A stretch of 64,000 nt of DNA, taken from positions 15,247 to 79,246 of the forward strand of contig JBEKBJ010000008.1 of assembly GCA_050015455.1 (NCBI GenBank), written 5' to 3'. Positions 32,195 to 40,862 of the stretch are shown piece after piece. Positions within the stretch are counted from its first letter, which is position 1; the number at the start of each line of letters is the position of its first letter. The notes under the pieces were generated by a model that was given only the letters and a program-made list of their open reading frames with translations, did not search any database and was not told the origin of the DNA. This stretch comes from JAGDMS01 sp050015455 (lineage in GTDB: Bacteria > Desulfobacterota > Binatia > HRBIN30). The position numbers and the translations under genes are program-made.

Positions 32195-34966
32195 ATGAGG
32201 AGCGCGCGTTTTCCAAAGGGCCTGATTGGGCTGGCGGTCGTATTGAGCCTTAGTGTCGTGGCCAGTGCCCCCTTGCGAGCGGCGGGGCAATGTAGTGCAA
32301 GCGGCCAACAACTCGCCGCCCTTGAAAGTCAGCTTTTCGATGATGGCCAGGACGGCACGATTGAAGGCGATGATTGTCCTTCTGACGCCAATGGAGATGG
32401 GTCGATCAGCGCCGCTGACCTCACCGGATTGCTCCTCCTGATGCCGACAGTGCCAACCCCCACGCCAACAGCGTCCGTCGGGCCGTTAATTGTGACCTTT
32501 ACCCTCGCCGGAGCGGATGGGACGGTATTCACTGCGGACGGTGCGGCCAGTGGCATGCAGGTGTTTCAGAGGGCCGCTGGCTCGGGCTTTCAGCTTGTCC
32601 TGGAAGCCGTTCCGGGCAGCGACGGCGCTGCGGTCGGCACGGTGCTGTTCAACTGGAACTCCAAAGACCCGACCGCCCGTCCCGACCTGCAAATCGAAGC
32701 CTCACGGCCGCTCGGAGACGGTGATCCCACCGGCGTGTGCACGGCGGGTGGCATTCCCGGTTTCGACCCGCCGGATTTCACCATGACACAACCCGTGGCG
32801 AACGCGTTGAACGACTTCAGCTGCACCTTCCAGGCCAATACCAACCCCAACCGCGCCTGCACCGTCGACGCGTTCGACTCGCCGGCCTTCGTCTCTTCTG
32901 CGGCGCACCTGGTGCAATTCTGCGCGGTCATCAATGCGGACAGAACCTTTCCGCCCGGAGACACCATCCTGACGGGGCGCGTGCGCGATGTCAGCGGCAA
33001 CCTGGGCGCCCCGTTCCAGATAGTCGTGCGCATCGGCAACCAGCCGGTGGCGACGGATACAGCCACGCCGAGCCTGACGCCGACCAATTCCAAAACGCCC
33101 ACACGGACGGCAACGCCCACCAAGACAGTGACGCCGACCTCCACGTTGAGCCCAACTTCGACCGCAACTCTACACCCAACGCTGGGCATAACCCCGAGCG
33201 CGACTGCGACCTCCAGTCTATCGGCTACCATTACACCGAGCCAGACGGCTACCGTTACATCGAGCCAGACGGCTACCGTTACATCGAGCCAGACGTGGAC
33301 GGCACAGCCGACTGCCACGCACACGCCAACCGCACCCCAGACGGCAACCCCGTACCCTAGTGCGTCAACAACACCGAGCCAACCTCCCTCGCAGGCCAGC
33401 CGGACGCCGACGCCCACCCCTACTCAGAGCGCAACACGGAGTCCGACACCAACGGGGCCCCACCCGGCAACCCCTTCACCAACGTGCACATGTACCGCTT
33501 CGCCTACGTCTAGCGCTACGCCAACGGCCTCGGCAACGGCCCGGATTTCCATGACGCCGGCCCCGATAACGTACACTCCCACGGCGACCGCGACGGCAAC
33601 CACTACTCGCAGCCTAACGCCCACGGCGACGCCGAGCGTTCTACCGACAGCCACCTTCCACGCCAGCGTCACTTCTACAGTTGCTACATCACCAACGGTG
33701 ACTACCACTCCTGCACCACCCACCGTGACGGGGATTCCAGCATCCTCGACGCCATCCAGCACACGAACTTCGACGCCGACGACGACACCAACCAGCACGC
33801 GCACGGCCAGCGCTTCTGCGACGCCTAGTCCGACCATGACGAACACGCGTATGTTCACCGCAACACGGACGCCGAGCCCGTCGACGACGGCAACGCCGAG
33901 CTTCTCGCCGACACTGACACGTACGGTCACGGCGACGCCTAGTCCGACCGTGACAAACACGCGTATGTTCACCGCGACGGGGACGCCGAGCCCGTCGACG
34001 ACGGCAACGCCGAGCTTCTCGCCAACGCCGGCGCCCACGTTCAGTGCGTCGCCGACCTGGACGAGCCCGCCCCCGACGGCGACGCTGACCCGCACTCCTA
34101 CGCGATCGCCGACGCCGACCCGCACCGTCACCCCGACGTGGACACCCAGCGCCACGGCGTCGCCCACGGCATCACCCACGGTAACCAACAGCCCCGTCCC
34201 GACGCGTACTCCCACACCGAGTCCATCGGCGACGGTGACACGCACGGCGACGGATACACGCACCCCGACACAGACTGCGACGTTCACCCGGACGCCCACG
34301 ATCACTTTGACCTCGACGGTCACGCCCACGCCGACGGTGACCAAAACACCGACGGCGACCATCCCGCCGGAGCCGGTGATTACCTTCTTCGGCGTGACCA
34401 ACGGCGACGATACTTTGGTGTCGCCGGTGGGCACCGCCCAAGACGGGACCTCGATTTACGAGCGGCCCGCATACAATTTTTCGCTGGTGATAGAAGGCCG
34501 CCCGGGAGGCACTATGTCGCCGATCGGAACGAGTACGTTCAATTGGAACCCATCCGATCCGTCGGTCTTGCCGTATCTTCTGATCGAAGCCTCGGAGCCG
34601 TTGGGGCCGAATCCAACCACGGCAGTGTGCGATGACTCTCCGGGCAATCTCGGTGGCGTCCCCGCAACCGATCCTCCGGACTTCTCAGTGACGCAAGCCG
34701 TGGCGAACGTGATCAACGATTTTGCTTGCCGTTTCAAGGATGGTGCCGGCGCATACAATGGCCGCGCGAGCAGCGATGCGTGTACGCAGTTCCCAGATGA
34801 CTGGCCGCCGTATCACTTCGTCAACTCGACGAGCACCATCCAATTCTGTGGGTTGATCACCCCACCGATCGCATTCCCGGTCGGAGACACTCGGGTGACG
34901 GCGCGCGTTCGTGACCTTGCCGGCAACCGCAGCGCGGCCTCGAGCATCATCATCCGCGTCCCCTGA
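32195..34966 (+). CDS. Secreted Thr/Pro-rich protein with duplicated end domains
   Basis: 923 residues. A signal peptide (LIGLAVVLSLSVVASAPLRA) is followed by a dockerin-like EF-hand, DANGDGSISAADLTGLLLL. Domain 1 (about 96-283) and domain 2 (about 726-923) are homologous: both have FNWN, IEAS-PLG, DPPDF-x-Q-VAN-NDF-C, QFC and RVRD-GN. Between them lie about 440 residues of TPTxT/SPTxT repeats, low in hydrophobics, which is likely an extended spacer. I know no named function; an envelope or extracellular protein with two binding heads on a long stalk is plausible. Four cysteines per domain may form disulfides. Confidence 0.85.
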   Translation: MRSARFPKGLIGLAVVLSLSVVASAPLRAAGQCSASGQQLAALESQLFDDGQDGTIEGDDCPSDANGDGSISAADLTGLLLLMPTVPTPTPTASVGPLIVTFTLAGADGTVFTADGAASGMQVFQRAAGSGFQLVLEAVPGSDGAAVGTVLFNWNSKDPTARPDLQIEASRPLGDGDPTGVCTAGGIPGFDPPDFTMTQPVANALNDFSCTFQANTNPNRACTVDAFDSPAFVSSAAHLVQFCAVINADRTFPPGDTILTGRVRDVSGNLGAPFQIVVRIGNQPVATDTATPSLTPTNSKTPTRTATPTKTVTPTSTLSPTSTATLHPTLGITPSATATSSLSATITPSQTATVTSSQTATVTSSQTWTAQPTATHTPTAPQTATPYPSASTTPSQPPSQASRTPTPTPTQSATRSPTPTGPHPATPSPTCTCTASPTSSATPTASATARISMTPAPITYTPTATATATTTRSLTPTATPSVLPTATFHASVTSTVATSPTVTTTPAPPTVTGIPASSTPSSTRTSTPTTTPTSTRTASASATPSPTMTNTRMFTATRTPSPSTTATPSFSPTLTRTVTATPSPTVTNTRMFTATGTPSPSTTATPSFSPTPAPTFSASPTWTSPPPTATLTRTPTRSPTPTRTVTPTWTPSATASPTASPTVTNSPVPTRTPTPSPSATVTRTATDTRTPTQTATFTRTPTITLTSTVTPTPTVTKTPTATIPPEPVITFFGVTNGDDTLVSPVGTAQDGTSIYERPAYNFSLVIEGRPGGTMSPIGTSTFNWNPSDPSVLPYLLIEASEPLGPNPTTAVCDDSPGNLGGVPATDPPDFSVTQAVANVINDFACRFKDGAGAYNGRASSDACTQFPDDWPPYHFVNSTSTIQFCGLITPPIAFPVGDTRVTARVRDLAGNRSAASSIIIRVP
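33223..33294 (+). repeat. Three 24-base tandem repeats in the Thr/Pro linker
   Basis: GGCTACCRTTACAYCGAGCC with its AGAC end is repeated three times in frame, encoding TATVTSSQ-like units. The second and third copies are identical, indicating a recent duplication. Confidence 0.85.
33818..34030 (+). repeat. Two 114-base tandem repeats in the Thr/Pro linker
   Basis: The segments at 33818-33931 and from 33932 are nearly identical over at least 95 bases. They encode two copies of a 38-residue unit with TNTRMFTAT and PSPSTTATPSFSPT. Few differences are seen, so the duplication is recent compared with the rest of the linker. Confidence 0.85.
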
Positions 34967-35010
34967 CGCGCTCCGCCTGGTGCGGAAAGGCACTCCCCCG
35001 GCTCGCGGCG

Positions 35011-35316
35011 CTACTTCGGAGGTCGGGCAGGCAGCTCGCCGCCCTGGCCCGTCAGCAGTTGTTGGGTGGTGTACTCCTTGCGCAGGGTCTCATTCTCTTG
35101 CGCCAGGCGCTCCTGCTCCTTCGTGACCTGTTCAACCTTCTCTTCGAGCTGTTGTTTCTGGTCCCGAAGAGCGGCCGCCTCGGCGTCGGTCGCCTGCAAG
35201 CGTTGCTGCAGCCGTTCCACTTGCGCCACCTGCGCTTCCCAGCGGATATAGCCGGCCAACAGGCCGATTCCAGCGGCAATGACAACAGCCACAATCGCAG
35301 CGATCCAACGTGCCAT
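35011..35316 (-). CDS. Membrane-anchored coiled-coil protein
   Basis: 101 residues. The first 22 residues form one membrane helix (WIAAIVAVVIAAGIGLLAGY). Residues about 28-85 are a heptad-patterned coiled coil rich in Gln and Glu (VERLQQRLQATDAEAAALRD). A short Pro-rich end follows. The layout is that of small envelope spacers; no family is recognised. It lies downstream of the RNase G gene in the same direction. Confidence 0.65.
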   Translation of the reverse strand: MARWIAAIVAVVIAAGIGLLAGYIRWEAQVAQVERLQQRLQATDAEAAALRDQKQQLEEKVEQVTKEQERLAQENETLRKEYTTQQLLTGQGGELPARPPK

Positions 35317-35423
35317 TGAACATCAGTAAATCATTGGTTCAGTCATTGAGTCAATGGCCCAATAACCCAATCTCTTACGAGACTGTCCAGGCGCAAGGGC
35401 AATGTGAGAGCTTCGATTCACGT

Positions 35424-36959
35424 TCAGGCGGCGGCTTCGACGCCGATGACCTCGTAGCGGGTTTCCTGCAGATCGGGAACGGCTTTGACGATGATCTTCT
35501 TGTTCAGCTTGACTTCCATGGCGCGCAAGGTCCGGTCCTCTTCGCCATCTAGGAATTGCGCTACGCTGGGATGTACTTGCACGGCGATCTGTGCCACGCT
35601 GGGGTTAAGCGCGGCCTCACGCTGAATGCGCCGCAGCACCTCATAGGCGACGGTCTCCGTCGACTTCACCTCGCCGCGGCCACCGCACGCCGGACAGGAA
35701 GCACACAGCAACTGGTGCAGGCTTTCCCGCGTGCGCTTGCGCGTCATTTCGATGAGGCCCAACTCCGAAATGCGCAGCAGTTTGGAGCGCGCCTTGTCCT
35801 TCTTGAGGGCGTCGCCGAGCGCTTCGAACACCTCGCGCTGGCTGTCGCGGTCTTCCATGTCGATGAAGTCGACGACGATGAGCCCGCCGATGTTGCGCAG
35901 CCGCAACTGTTCGACGATGACCTTGGCGGCCTCCAAGTTCGTCTGCAGGACGGTTTCCTCCTGCGTCTTCTTGCCGACGAAGCGCCCGGTGTTGACGTCG
36001 ACGACAGTGAGCGCCTCGGTATGATCTATGACGATATACCCGCCCGATTTGAGCCACACCTTGCGCTCCAATGCTTTGGCGATTTGCGATTCGATGCCGA
36101 AATGGTCGCCGATCGGCTCCGGTTCCTCGTACAACTCCACCTTCGATTTCAGGCGTGGCATCACCGTGTCGAGGAAATCGAGGATACGTTGATAATCGCG
36201 CGGGTTGTCGACCACCAGGCGTTGTGTGTCCGTGGTGAACAGATCGCGCGCCGTGCGCAGGATCAAATCCATATCGTAATGCAGCAAAGCCGGGGCGCCG
36301 ACGCGCTCGCTTTTGTGCAGGATCCGGCTCCACAGTTTCAACAGAAAGCGGATGTCGCCTTGGATTTCACGCTTCGACAGTCCCTCGCAGGCCGTACGGA
36401 TGATGAATCCGCCTTCCGGAGGGCGTTCCGACTCGACTATCTCTTTCAGCCGTGCCCGCTCGTTCTCGTCCTCGATGCGACGCGACACGCCGACGTGGTT
36501 GCTTGACGGCGTGAACACGAGGTGCCGGCCGGGCAAGGAAATCAGAGACGTCACGCGTGCACCTTTACTGCCGATCGGCTGTTTGGCCACTTGAACGAGA
36601 ATCTCCTGGCCTTTCTTGAGACGCTCCTCGATGGGCACCCGGCGTGGGACCGCCTTGGGCTCGGCAGCGGTTGACTCCGTCGAGATCTCGATCGGTGTGG
36701 GACCCTCTTCGATCAGGAACTCGTCTCCCAGTTCGGCGTAGAAATCCGATCCGTGCAGGAACGCGGCCTTTTCCAGACCGATGTCTACAAACGCGGCTTG
36801 CATGCCCGGGAGCACGCGTGTGACCCGGCCCTTGTAGATGTTCCCGGCAATGCCCTTGTCGCGGGCCCGCTCGATGAAAACCTCGGTCAGCCGCCGTTGC
36901 TCGAGGAGTGCGACCCGCGTCTCGTACGGGGCCGCGTTGATGATGATCTCACGCGCCAC
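35424..36959 (-). CDS. rng: Ribonuclease G (Rne/Rng family)
   Basis: A 511-residue endoribonuclease that matures 16S rRNA and starts mRNA decay. The S1 domain is at the N-terminus (GNIYKGRVTRVLPGMQAAFV, then DIG). The catalytic Mg2+-binding aspartates lie in ALTVVDVNTGRFVGK and LIVVDFIDMED. CPACGGRG is the Zn-link cysteine pair for dimerisation. The length fits RNase G rather than RNase E, as no long C-terminal scaffold is present. A GTG start is used. Confidence 0.94.
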   Translation of the reverse strand: MAREIIINAAPYETRVALLEQRRLTEVFIERARDKGIAGNIYKGRVTRVLPGMQAAFVDIGLEKAAFLHGSDFYAELGDEFLIEEGPTPIEISTESTAAEPKAVPRRVPIEERLKKGQEILVQVAKQPIGSKGARVTSLISLPGRHLVFTPSSNHVGVSRRIEDENERARLKEIVESERPPEGGFIIRTACEGLSKREIQGDIRFLLKLWSRILHKSERVGAPALLHYDMDLILRTARDLFTTDTQRLVVDNPRDYQRILDFLDTVMPRLKSKVELYEEPEPIGDHFGIESQIAKALERKVWLKSGGYIVIDHTEALTVVDVNTGRFVGKKTQEETVLQTNLEAAKVIVEQLRLRNIGGLIVVDFIDMEDRDSQREVFEALGDALKKDKARSKLLRISELGLIEMTRKRTRESLHQLLCASCPACGGRGEVKSTETVAYEVLRRIQREAALNPSVAQIAVQVHPSVAQFLDGEEDRTLRAMEVKLNKKIIVKAVPDLQETRYEVIGVEAAA

Positions 36960-37159
36960 TGGACTCTGGCACGACCAAGGGCCGGAATGTTTTCGGTGTG
37001 CAATCCATTGTGGGAAGGGCCGCCTGCCGCGGCATCATAGGGGTAGCCGTACCAAAGGGCAAGCACGCGGTCTGGGCTGGCTGGTGTCGTATTGTTGACT
37101 TCGCCGGCCCTTACAGCTAGACGTGCCAGCAATATTCCGGTGGTTGACGTAGTCAGAGA

Positions 37160-37774
37160 ATGTCTGCAGCAGCATCAGTTCTTAATACCAAGGTCCTAGT
37201 TCTCAACCGTTCCTTTCTCCCCGTCCATATCACCTCGGTCAGGCGAGCGTTTTCCCTTTTGTATCAAGGCATTGCGTGCGCCGTTAACGAACAGTACCGC
37301 ACCTTCGACTTCGAGAGCTGGGCGGATTTGTCGGTTTCGGTCCACGATGACAGCATCGGTTTGGTGAACCGGGTCGTACGGGTGCCGCGGGTGATCCTCC
37401 TGGTCGCGTATGATCGGCTGCCGCACCGCCAAGTGCGTTTCAGCCGGTTCAATATTTACGGCCGCGACCGCAGCATATGTCAGTACTGCGGCAAGAAGTT
37501 TGCGCGCAGCGAACTTAACCTCGACCACGTGGTACCGCGGTCCCAGGGCGGGCTGTCACGGTGGGAAAACGTCGTGTGTTCTTGTCATGTTTGCAACCGC
37601 CGCAAGGGTGGACAGACCCCGGAGCAAGCGGGCATGCGGCTGCTGCGACCGCCACGGCGCCCCGAATGGACGCCGTTCATGTTGGAGACGTTCAGCTTGC
37701 GCCGCTACAAGGAATGGACCCCGTTCCTTTCCGCCGTCGACGTTTCCTACTGGAACACCGAACTGTTGGAATAG
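37160..37774 (+). CDS. HNH endonuclease family protein
   Basis: 204 residues. The N-terminal half (VLVLNRSFLPVHITSVRRAF) is the conserved start of a widespread group of HNH proteins. The nuclease centre has CQYCGKKF, then LNLDHVVPRSQGG, then WENVVCSCHVCNRRKG, giving the HNH residues and four zinc cysteines. No mobile element or restriction partner lies beside it, so a housekeeping DNA role is likelier than homing. Confidence 0.9.
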   Translation: MSAAASVLNTKVLVLNRSFLPVHITSVRRAFSLLYQGIACAVNEQYRTFDFESWADLSVSVHDDSIGLVNRVVRVPRVILLVAYDRLPHRQVRFSRFNIYGRDRSICQYCGKKFARSELNLDHVVPRSQGGLSRWENVVCSCHVCNRRKGGQTPEQAGMRLLRPPRRPEWTPFMLETFSLRRYKEWTPFLSAVDVSYWNTELLE

Positions 37775-37909
37775 CTCCTGGCCACCACCCGGCGGGGGCC
37801 TTGCGGATCACCCGCGACACCACAGAGTGTGCCACAAGCCTGCGGGGGTCAGCTTCCGTCGATTCGAGCTGCTCGCCCCCGCTCCAGGCTGAGGAGGCCG
37901 AGCCTTCAA

Positions 37910-37962
37910 TCCGGGTTATTCATGAATCGATCTGCTACGAGCGCTCATGAAATAATCCGGGT
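37910..37962. repeat. AATCCGGGTT repeat flanking an imperfect palindrome
   Basis: AATCCGGGTT occurs at 37910-37919 and again at 37953-37962. Between them, TTATTCATGA and TCATGAAATAA form an inverted repeat with one extra base. A related GATCCGGGTTATGAG lies at about 56039. This looks like a small dispersed palindromic element placed just ahead of rtcA. Confidence 0.5.
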
Positions 37963-37964
37963 TT

Positions 37965-39008
37965 ATGGGCTTGCGCATGTTAGAGATTGACGGCTCTCTG
38001 GGCGAAGGCGGCGGGCAGGTTTTGCGCACCGCGCTCGCGCTGTCGCTGCTCACGCAAACGGCCGTTCGCCTCAGCAACGTTCGCGCGCGGCGGCCGAAGC
38101 CTGGGCTGATGGCGCAACACCTGAAGGCAGTCGAAGCGGCGGCGGCTATCGGCGATGCGCACGTCGAAGGAGCTGCGCTAGGGTCCACGCTGCTGGAGTT
38201 TGCGCCGCGCCGCCTCTCCTGCGGTGAGTTCCGCTTCGACATCGGCACTGCCGGCTCGACCTCGCTCGTTCTGCAAACGGTGCTCTTGCCGCTGGCCCGC
38301 GCCGGCGGCGCATCACATCTTACCATCACCGGCGGCACGCACGTGCCGTGGAGCCCGTGTTTCGACTACTTGCAGCTTCAGTGGTTGCCGTACCTACGCC
38401 AGATCGGCGTGCGTGCCGAAGCGTATATCGAACTGGCGGGCTTCTACCCACGCGGCGGCGGCTGCATCCACGTGACAATTGATCCCAGCGCAGCATGGCG
38501 TCCACTCCAGGCTACCGGTCGGGGAGCGCCCAAGGCGATCCACGGCCTCTCCGCCGTCACCAATCTCCACACTGGCATCGCCGAGAGGCAATGCCGACAG
38601 GCGCTCACACGACTCCGCGGGGAGCAAGTGAGCATCGAGGTAGTCAATCTCCGTGGACGCTCCCCAGGCACGATGCTGTTGCTGCTTGCGGAATTCGAAA
38701 GATCGCAGGCGTGCTACTTCGCCCTCGGCGCACGTGGCAAGCCAGCGGAGCGCGTGGCCGACGAAGCCGTGGATGCACTAGAGCAGTTCCTTGCCACTGA
38801 CGGCGCGATTGACCAGTACCTTGCGGACCAGCTGATCCTACCGCTGGCGTTGGCCGCCGGCGTCTCGCAGCTCCACCCCTCGTGCGTAACGCAGCACCTG
38901 ATCACGAATTGCGATGTCGTGCGACGTTTTCTGCCGGTGGAGATCTATGTCGACGGCGCGATCGGCCAGCCCGGGCTAGTTTCGATACTTACCCGCGGCC
39001 AGCCATAG
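37965..39008 (+). CDS. rtcA: RNA 3'-terminal phosphate cyclase
   Basis: A 347-residue enzyme that converts RNA 3'-phosphates to 2',3'-cyclic phosphates with ATP through an adenylated histidine. It begins LEIDGSLGEGGGQVLRTALA, has RRPKPGLMAQHLKAVEA and the GGGYxxP-like FYPRGGGCIHV segment. The catalytic histidine is in CVTQHLITN. An ATG 12 bases downstream is an equally good start. RtcB and the RtcR regulator are not next to it, unlike in E. coli. Confidence 0.94.
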   Translation: MGLRMLEIDGSLGEGGGQVLRTALALSLLTQTAVRLSNVRARRPKPGLMAQHLKAVEAAAAIGDAHVEGAALGSTLLEFAPRRLSCGEFRFDIGTAGSTSLVLQTVLLPLARAGGASHLTITGGTHVPWSPCFDYLQLQWLPYLRQIGVRAEAYIELAGFYPRGGGCIHVTIDPSAAWRPLQATGRGAPKAIHGLSAVTNLHTGIAERQCRQALTRLRGEQVSIEVVNLRGRSPGTMLLLLAEFERSQACYFALGARGKPAERVADEAVDALEQFLATDGAIDQYLADQLILPLALAAGVSQLHPSCVTQHLITNCDVVRRFLPVEIYVDGAIGQPGLVSILTRGQP

Positions 39009-39040
39009 GCGAGCGCTCTGGTGGACCGCCGGCGGGCGGC

Positions 39041-39805
39041 TCAGCCGCCCCGGGTCGCGGCAATCAAGACGTACCAGTGATTGAGATACAGCTGGCCGGC
39101 GATCTCTGCCAGGTTCAGCGCGGCGCGCTGGGCATCGTCGAGAGAGGTAAGTACGGCCTGGATGCGGGCGACGTTTTCGGGCGTGACGCCCTCCGTCAGT
39201 GCCGTTAGCGGGCGGTGCCGCACGTACGGCTCGACCGCGTGCACGGCAAACCCGGCTTCCGCCAGCATGCTGCGCCATTCATTTGGGCGGTACTCCCGCA
39301 CGTGCGATTCATCGTGCAGGCGGTCGAGCTCATTCATGCAACCGTCGACGAAATCGTCCTCCGCCACGCTGCGGTCGTCGATCACCAGTCTACCTCCGTG
39401 CCGCAGTACGCGCCGCACCTCTGCCAGCGCCCGTCTGATATTCGAGAAATGATGCGCCGCAAGCCGGCAGGTGATCAGATCGAAGCTGGTGTCAGCAAAA
39501 GGCAGGTGGTGCACGTCGCCGGTTCGGAACGTCACGTTCGTCGCGTCGCGCTCGACACGGAGCCGTTCGGCCTCGGCCAACATCTGCGGTGTGAGATCGA
39601 TGCCGATGACCGAGGCGACATGTGGTCCCAGTGCCAGCGCCGTGTGCCCGGTGCCGGTGGCGATGTCCAAGGCCGACCAGTGTGCCTGCGCTCCAGACAA
39701 CTCGACCACCCGCTGCAGGACGCGCGGGTCTGTGTGTGTCTCTCCCGTGGTGTACAGCACAGCGCGCTCTCCAAAAACACGTTTTGCCAGCTCTTCAGTT
39801 TTCAT
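39041..39805 (-). CDS. Class I SAM-dependent methyltransferase
   Basis: A 254-residue methyltransferase of the UbiE/Methyltransf_11 type. Motif I is ALDIATGTGHTALALGPH, followed by the VIGIDLTPQML acidic strand, TFRTGDVHHLPFAD and the late motif VRRVLRHGGRLVIDD. Substrate is unknown; an additional C-terminal part covers about 80 residues. It is followed in the same direction upstream by ctaB, which may be chance. Confidence 0.88.
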   Translation of the reverse strand: MKTEELAKRVFGERAVLYTTGETHTDPRVLQRVVELSGAQAHWSALDIATGTGHTALALGPHVASVIGIDLTPQMLAEAERLRVERDATNVTFRTGDVHHLPFADTSFDLITCRLAAHHFSNIRRALAEVRRVLRHGGRLVIDDRSVAEDDFVDGCMNELDRLHDESHVREYRPNEWRSMLAEAGFAVHAVEPYVRHRPLTALTEGVTPENVARIQAVLTSLDDAQRAALNLAEIAGQLYLNHWYVLIAATRGG

Positions 39806-39905
39806 CAGTGCCTTTTAGCCGTGACACCGCAGGCAGGAGAGCGGGCAGCCATTGAGAAACACGACCGAGCGGATCGCGGGCCAATCGTCCAGCCTGTGGC
39901 AAGCA

Positions 39906-40811
39906 CTAGAACGGCACCCTGTCGAGCGCCAAGACGATCAGCACCGCAGGTAGGTACAATAGGGACGCCAGCAGCAGATGGCGCGCCGCCGCCGCGTCGC
40001 GCCACACCGCGAACCAAATTCCACAGCCCAGGAATGCCATCCCGAACACGAGTGCGGCGAGGAAGTACGTCGGCCCCGCGAGACCCACCAGCGTCGGCAA
40101 CAAGCCCACGGGCAGCAAGGCGAGACAATTGGTGATGATCTGCCGCCCAGCGCTCCTGCCGTCGGGTTCCACGATCGGTAGCAATCGGATGCCGGCCCGC
40201 GCGTAATCCTCGCGGTACAAGCGGGCGATGGCCAGCGAGTGGGGCAGTTGCCAGAGAAACAGGATGGCAAAAAGAACCCACCCCGGCACTCCGAAGCCGC
40301 CGTGCGCCGCTACCCAGCCGGTTACCGGGGGCAGCGCGCCGGGCACGGCACCGACGACGCTGCAGAGCGGTGTGACGCGCTTCAACGGCGTGTACAAACC
40401 CAGATAGATGACGGGAATGAGTGCGGTGACGATACCGCTGAGGATGTTCACGGTGACTGCGAAATAGGAAACGCCAGCGAGGGTGAGCAGCAGCCCGAAC
40501 AGAAGCGCTTCCCGCGGTTCCAATCTGCCATCTGGCAGCGGCCGCAGCCGCGTGCGCTCCATCTTGGCATCAACGTCGCGCTCGATGAACTGGTTCAGTG
40601 CGAGCGTACCAGCTGCTGCCAACCCGGTACCGATCAGAGTGCGCAAGAGGAGTAGATAGTCTGTGTCGCCGGCGCTTCCCAAATAAAAACCGACGCCCGT
40701 GGTCACCAACACCATGGTGACGACCCGCGGCTTGGCGAGCGCGATGAAGTCGAGCACCCGCCGCTGGACTCGGAACAAGTCGATCTGGAGCGCTTCTGGT
40801 TGTGGAATCAT
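39906..40811 (-). CDS. ctaB: Protohaem IX farnesyltransferase (haem O synthase)
   Basis: A 301-residue UbiA-family membrane enzyme with about nine helices that adds farnesyl to haem b for haem-copper oxidases. The first aspartate-rich site is LNQFIERDVDAKMERTRLRP and the second is in SLAIARLYREDYARAGI. A haem O synthase implies an aerobic terminal oxidase elsewhere in the genome; CoxABC are not in the window. It lies 51 bases downstream of the BFN-PDZ gene in the same direction. Confidence 0.93.
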   Translation of the reverse strand: MIPQPEALQIDLFRVQRRVLDFIALAKPRVVTMVLVTTGVGFYLGSAGDTDYLLLLRTLIGTGLAAAGTLALNQFIERDVDAKMERTRLRPLPDGRLEPREALLFGLLLTLAGVSYFAVTVNILSGIVTALIPVIYLGLYTPLKRVTPLCSVVGAVPGALPPVTGWVAAHGGFGVPGWVLFAILFLWQLPHSLAIARLYREDYARAGIRLLPIVEPDGRSAGRQIITNCLALLPVGLLPTLVGLAGPTYFLAALVFGMAFLGCGIWFAVWRDAAAARHLLLASLLYLPAVLIVLALDRVPF

Positions 40812-40862
40812 GCCGTTACCTGTTGGCCGCGGGCGGTACTCAAGGGCAAAAGACCAACAGGA

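Noticed and set aside
33223..34030. Tandem repeats considered as a CRISPR array
   Set aside because: The repeats are in-frame Thr/Pro codons without unique spacers, inside a coding region, and no cas genes are present.
37160..37774. HNH protein as a homing or restriction endonuclease
   Set aside because: No intron, intein, methyltransferase or mobile-element context; the N-terminal block fits the stand-alone HNH family.
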